Part shown: positions 15,744 through 17,006 of the stretch, in pieces
Position numbering within the stretch: the stretch's first letter is position 1
Layout: each line of letters begins with the position of its first letter
From: Deltaproteobacteria bacterium
GTDB taxonomy: Bacteria > Desulfobacterota > Desulfobulbia > Desulfobulbales > SURF-16
Direction: 5' to 3'
Assembly: GCA_029939635.1 (NCBI GenBank)
Contig: JAOZSN010000055.1
Coordinates: 1 to 17,006 of the forward strand
DNA length: 17,006 nucleotides
The notes under the pieces: model-generated
Told to the model about the DNA's origin: nothing
Database searches by the model: none
The model's input: only the letters and a program-made list of their open reading frames with translations
Made by a program: the position numbers and the translations under genes

Positions 15744-15786
15744 AATAAGGGATGCAAGCCCACTAGTATGGCTTGTATCCCTTATT
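15744..15786 (-). terminator. Strong hairpin after the first six-heme cytochrome gene, candidate terminator or attenuator
   Basis: Two 17-base arms (15744-15760 and 15770-15786) pair with one imperfect position (15754/15776) around a nine-base loop. The core GGGATGCAAGCC pairs with GGCTTGTATCCC. On the minus strand the hairpin lies 23 bases past the stop of the gene ending at 15810 and is followed by a T-rich stretch (TTATTCTTT). It reads as a terminator in the gene direction. It would reduce transcription into the downstream operon unless read through. On the plus strand a run of five T follows the hairpin, so it could act in both directions. Confidence 0.8.
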
Positions 15787-15809
15787 TTTAACAAAATTAG
15801 CACCGAGGA

Positions 15810-16895
15810 CTAAATATCATCCTTGGTGGTGTGACAGGCAAAACAACCAGCGACATTATCATTACTGGCTGTACCATGGGCGACCATGCCACTATATTGC
15901 CAGCGTAACATGTCAGCAAACTCACTGGCGTGAACCCGGTGACAGGAAACACAGGTGACAATGGCATCAGTACCGACATCGCCGGCTCCTGCTCCAAAGA
16001 CAGCAGATAATACACCATCACTCATATCACTACTGGCCACTGGTACCCCGGGAACATAGGCATTCACCCCGGCACCGCCATAGGAACGATATTCTGAATC
16101 AGCAGCGGTATCATCCATGTCAAAATCAGTAGGGTGACGAATCCAAGGGTTAGACATTGTGGTACCAGCATTGACATCACCATGAAAGTCACCATGGCAG
16201 GCAGCACAGAGGGCACTAATTGTACCAGTGGTTGAATCTCCTTCCGCGTTTCGGGCTACACCATAGTATTGATTATGATCTGTGGCCGAGGTACTCTTCT
16301 CCCAGTCAGCGTCCTCAATACCCTGTACACCCAGCAACATACGATAACTATTGTTTAGATCAGCGCCGCTCATGGTAGCACCACCAGAGGATACACCATG
16401 GTGTGCCCCACTAATGGCACCAAACTGGTCAGCTTCAAGACGGTCACCATGGCAACCCATGGTACCAGCACAGGTAAGCTGGGTGGTCATAGAGCCGCCA
16501 GGTGCAGTACCTAAAGCACCATCCACACCATCGATACCAACAATATTATGACCATTGGCATCAGCTGCAGCAACATAAGTGAAATTACCACCGGCCAGAT
16601 CATCGCCTGAGGTAGAATCCAACACATAGGGTATTCCTGAACTAGCGGTGTTTACACCAGTATGACAGGCCACACAACCGGTCTCCATGAGCAGAGCCGC
16701 CCCTGGGGCATGGCTAGTGGTACTCCCGTCCATATTCATGGAAGCATTATTTTGACTATTATGCATGGTATGGCAATTACTACAGGGCTGATTTTCACCC
16801 ATACGAGCCTGACCTGCGGTGGGAACCAATAACCCGACAGCACTGTATGAAATCAGGGCCAGGTAGAGAATTCTCCCATTTATTGTTTTTTTCAT
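15810..16895 (-). CDS. Secreted six-heme c-type cytochrome, possible filament-type subunit (paralog of 2412-3497)
   Basis: This is a 361-residue protein. The start at 16895 is chosen over an in-frame ATG at 16925 because it gives MKKTINGR with a normal signal peptide (cleavage near GQA, residue 30) and GAGGAG/GGAG just upstream. Heme motifs: CSNCH 38-42, CVACH 74-78, CAACH 230-234, CVSCH 315-319, CFACH 351-355, and Cx5CH 142-149 (CAGTMGCH). Blocks shared with the paralog include HTMHNSQ, LAGGNF, GHN, SYR..LG.QG, HNxYYG, CHGDFH, RHPTDFDM and CHTxKD. Matching histidines are H45, H116, H165/H166, H207, H238, H254 and H322. It is the first gene of the visible cluster and is followed by a hairpin, the usual setting for an abundant product. 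Role inferred: major secreted electron carrier, perhaps an extracellular cytochrome filament subunit. Confidence 0.92.
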   Translation of the reverse strand: MKKTINGRILYLALISYSAVGLLVPTAGQARMGENQPCSNCHTMHNSQNNASMNMDGSTTSHAPGAALLMETGCVACHTGVNTASSGIPYVLDSTSGDDLAGGNFTYVAAADANGHNIVGIDGVDGALGTAPGGSMTTQLTCAGTMGCHGDRLEADQFGAISGAHHGVSSGGATMSGADLNNSYRMLLGVQGIEDADWEKSTSATDHNQYYGVARNAEGDSTTGTISALCAACHGDFHGDVNAGTTMSNPWIRHPTDFDMDDTAADSEYRSYGGAGVNAYVPGVPVASSDMSDGVLSAVFGAGAGDVGTDAIVTCVSCHRVHASEFADMLRWQYSGMVAHGTASNDNVAGCFACHTTKDDI

Positions 16896-16925
16896 CTCCT
16901 CACAATCTCCTTTTTTATACTGCAT

Positions 16926-17006
16926 TTCACTTTACGCGACCCTTGCTCTCTCGTGCCAGATCGCACTAGCCCTGCCTTTATATTCCCAATACATAATCAA
17001 TCGCCC
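16926..17006 (-). promoter_or_regulatory. Probable promoter and leader region upstream of the cluster's first gene
   Basis: This 81-base stretch before the first gene contains no convincing coding frame. Two weak promoter-like signals are visible on the minus strand: TATAAA (16977-16982) without a well-spaced -35 box in the window, and TGGCAC (16953-16958) followed by GC one base too close for a good sigma-54 -24/-12 element. The window ends here, so the true promoter may lie outside. Confidence 0.3.

Noticed and set aside
16944..16958. Sigma-54-like promoter on the minus strand (TGGCAC followed by GC)
   Set aside because: The distance between the GG and GC elements is one base short and the -12 box is poor, so it is not called as a site.

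Overview
The window looks like a metal- or partner-reducing Gram-negative bacterium, most likely a Desulfobacterota member (Desulfobulbales-like). That is inferred from gene content only: very dense c-type cytochromes, Gram-negative lipoproteins, an outer-membrane barrel and moderate GC. No taxonomic marker is present. All thirteen protein genes lie on the minus strand, so transcription runs from the right edge (about 16,900) to the left edge, where the last gene leaves the window. There is essentially no non-coding space. I see no tRNA, rRNA, CRISPR array, insertion sequence or phage gene.

Layout in transcription order: (1) a 361-residue secreted cytochrome (15810-16895) with five CxxCH motifs plus one Cx5CH motif, followed by a strong hairpin (15744-15786); (2) a 16-heme cytochrome with an N-terminal Ig-like domain (13982-15697, GTG start); (3) an outer-membrane beta-barrel with a discoidin-like insert (11840-13912); (4) three successive proteins with TolB/CsgG-like domains, two of them lipoproteins (11209-11826, 9677-11209, 9081-9695); (5) a periplasmic double-parvulin prolyl isomerase (7474-9117); (6) a 26-heme lipoprotein cytochrome (5562-7481); (7) a 16-heme cytochrome (4399-5565); (8) an NHL-type beta-propeller (3494-4426); (9) a second 361-residue cytochrome paralogous to gene 1 (2412-3497); (10) a DUF4382-like plus YVTN-propeller lipoprotein (942-2390); (11) a cytochrome with fibronectin-III-like domains, cut by the left edge (1-907).

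I count 68 canonical CxxCH motifs and 4 variants (two Cx3CH, two Cx5CH), so up to 72 covalent hemes are encoded in 17 kb. From the barrel gene to the left edge, neighbouring genes overlap or are separated by at most 34 bases, as in one translationally coupled operon. The simplest reading is a trans-envelope electron conduit with its own assembly factors: periplasmic and outer-membrane multiheme cytochromes, a barrel to cross the outer membrane, and one or two six-heme cytochromes with the layout of extracellular cytochrome-filament subunits. The isomerase, CsgG-like proteins and beta-propellers would act in folding, export or surface assembly. The electron acceptor (mineral, electrode, partner cell) cannot be read from the sequence. 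The most unusual points are the three CsgG/TolB-like genes inside a cytochrome operon, the discoidin-like insert in the barrel with a nine-base C run inside it, and the hairpin separating the first six-heme gene from the rest.
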